This document shows positions 62,940-64,000 of a stretch of 64,000 bases of DNA, in pieces (position 1 is the stretch's first letter; each line of letters begins with the position of its first letter). The DNA is from an uncultured Opitutia bacterium (GTDB lineage Bacteria > Verrucomicrobiota > Verrucomicrobiia > Opitutales > UBA953). A program made the translations under genes and the position numbers. Where the stretch lies: assembly GCA_903919185.1 (NCBI GenBank), contig CAIXHF010000007.1, positions 62,001-126,000 on the forward strand, read 5' to 3'. Below the pieces are notes generated by a model. It made no database searches. It was not told the origin of the DNA and saw only the letters and a list, made by a program, of their open reading frames with translations.

Positions 62940-64000
62940 TCAGCGGTATTCCACGTAGTGCTTTGCCCGCAGCTCAGCAAACCACTTCTTAACCGCTTTA
63001 TCCATCTCCTGAGAGCGCACTCGTTCTTCAACCAGCGAGCGAATCTTAGGGTCGTCCATGGTGTCGGTACCGGCGGCCTTTAAGCCCTCGCGCTTCAGGA
63101 TGAACCAAATGGTCGGACTGCCTGGGATGTCGAACTGCTGGGCTTCCGAAACTTCGCCATCCTTCAGCTGGCGAAGCACCCCGCCGACGCGCTCATTAAG
63201 CTCTTCCAGCGGTTGCCAACCCGTATCGCCGCCTTGCTTGGCGTAGTCGTCGGTGCTGATTATTTCGGCGATTTCGGCAAAGCCGAGTTCGGGGGTCTTC
63301 TTTGTCAGGGATACCTTGAAGCGTGCCAAGGTCGCGGGGAGCTTGGCCGGGTCGCGGAGAGCGGCCGCCCAGGCCTCGGCCCGAGCCTTGCCTTCAGCGA
63401 CTGTCTCGCTGGCGCCTTGCCTCAGGGCGATTTGGCGAAGCTGGACGCTTTCCTTACGCGAGAAATCCGCTTGATGAGTATCGTAATAGGCTTGCAGCTT
63501 GCCTGGACCAACCTCGAGGGCCGAGCGGCGAATCTGGCTGATCATGTGTTCAAAGATGATGCGATCCTCAATCAGCTTACGGTAGGACATGGGTGTGAGC
63601 CCTTGTACGCGCAGGGAAGCGACAAAGCGGTTGCGGTCGCCGCCGTAATCGCGACGGATGGTATCTTCGATGTCGCTATCGATGTAGAAACTCACGATTT
63701 TTCCGCCGGCCTTGAACTCAGTGATAGCCAATTGGCGGTTGATGATTTCCTCGAGCGAACTTCTCCCATATTCCCCAAGCAACTTTTCGAATTCGGCATT
63801 GCTCTTGCCTTGCCCAATCTCCGCCAAGAATGGGTAAACCTGACTGCGCAAATCCGAAAGGGTAATCGGCTGTCCGTTGGCGCCTCCAGCGATTTGGTCG
63901 ATGTTGAGTTCTAAAATGCGCTCAGCGAGTATACGCTCGGGAGTCTTCGGCAGGGCCTGCGCCAGCATCAAGGAGGAGGTGCCGAGGAGGAGGCAGAAAA
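62940..64000 (-). CDS. SurA-like periplasmic chaperone (5' end outside window)
   Basis: The gene continues past the right edge. The visible part gives a signal peptide tail FCLLLGTSSLMLAQA, then the SurA N-terminal chaperone fold (NIDQIAGGANGQPITLSDLRSQVYPF; SLEEIINRQLAITEFKAGG; RRDYGGDRNRFVASLRVQGL) and one parvulin-type PPIase region (about 190-300; VQLRQIALRQ, GDTGWQPLEELNERVGGVLR). It would escort outer-membrane proteins through the periplasm. It ends one base before malQ and so is cotranscribed with it, an unusual pairing. A GCC-rich stem is not evident at its end. Confidence 0.82.
   Translation of the reverse strand, partial: FCLLLGTSSLMLAQALPKTPERILAERILELNIDQIAGGANGQPITLSDLRSQVYPFLAEIGQGKSNAEFEKLLGEYGRSSLEEIINRQLAITEFKAGGKIVSFYIDSDIEDTIRRDYGGDRNRFVASLRVQGLTPMSYRKLIEDRIIFEHMISQIRRSALEVGPGKLQAYYDTHQADFSRKESVQLRQIALRQGASETVAEGKARAEAWAAALRDPAKLPATLARFKVSLTKKTPELGFAEIAEIISTDDYAKQGGDTGWQPLEELNERVGGVLRQLKDGEVSEAQQFDIPGSPTIWFILKREGLKAAGTDTMDDPKIRSLVEERVRSQEMDKAVKKWFAELRAKHYVEYR

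Overview
The window is a chromosomal segment of a Gram-negative bacterium and contains only ordinary housekeeping and cell-envelope genes. There are no insertion sequences, phage genes, integrases or CRISPR arrays. The mixture of genes (type III glutamine synthetase, a DUF481 outer-membrane protein, a ClpC/McsA/McsB set in an organism with an outer membrane, EttA, meso-DAP recycling by Mpl) and the GC-rich codon use point to the Verrucomicrobiota, most likely class Opitutae. That placement is inference from protein flavour; no 16S gene is present.

Region by region. 1-5.2 kb: end of a membrane protein, protoporphyrinogen oxidase, a DUF481 porin-like protein, type III glutamine synthetase behind a good sigma-54 promoter, and rpsU. 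5.3-11 kb: smc, an HtrA-type protease and an unknown membrane-anchored protein. 11.1-24 kb: the transcription/translation core in the order tRNA-Thr, tuf, tRNA-Trp, secE, nusG, rplK, rplA, rplJ, rplL, rpoB, rpoC, with structured RNA in the rplJ-rplL and rplL-rpoB gaps. 24.1-29.3 kb: a small polysaccharide-export set (outer-membrane barrel, Wza-like, Wzc-like tyrosine kinase) and an M48 lipoprotein protease. 29.3-42.3 kb: sppA, a conserved unknown, a LysR regulator, yggS-recN, an SDR, hpf, mpl and the ribF-truB-nrnA operon. 42.4-51 kb: clpC with a tail of small membrane genes, a secreted glutathione peroxidase, a TSUP permease, a secreted FAD enzyme, a thioredoxin-like ferredoxin, an RNase D-like nuclease and tRNA-Ala. 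51.1-64 kb: a charged secreted protein, an acyl carrier protein with its ketosynthase, mcsA-mcsB, the nusA-infB-rbfA operon, ettA, malQ and a SurA-like chaperone cut by the window edge.

The strongest unusual observations are in core genes. EF-Tu lacks the near-universal RGITI switch I motif (it reads KTVTI). RpoC has replaced all four cysteines of the second zinc site without any gap in the alignment. ClpC, McsA and McsB with all recognisable phospho-arginine motifs occur together, suggesting a complete protein-arginine phosphorylation and degradation route outside the Firmicutes. Further candidates are an intrinsic terminator inside the nusA leader, a sigma-54 promoter with helically phased direct repeats ahead of glnN, a possible small RNA between hpf and mpl, and a Tyr/Gly-rich N-terminal tail on the Wzc kinase.
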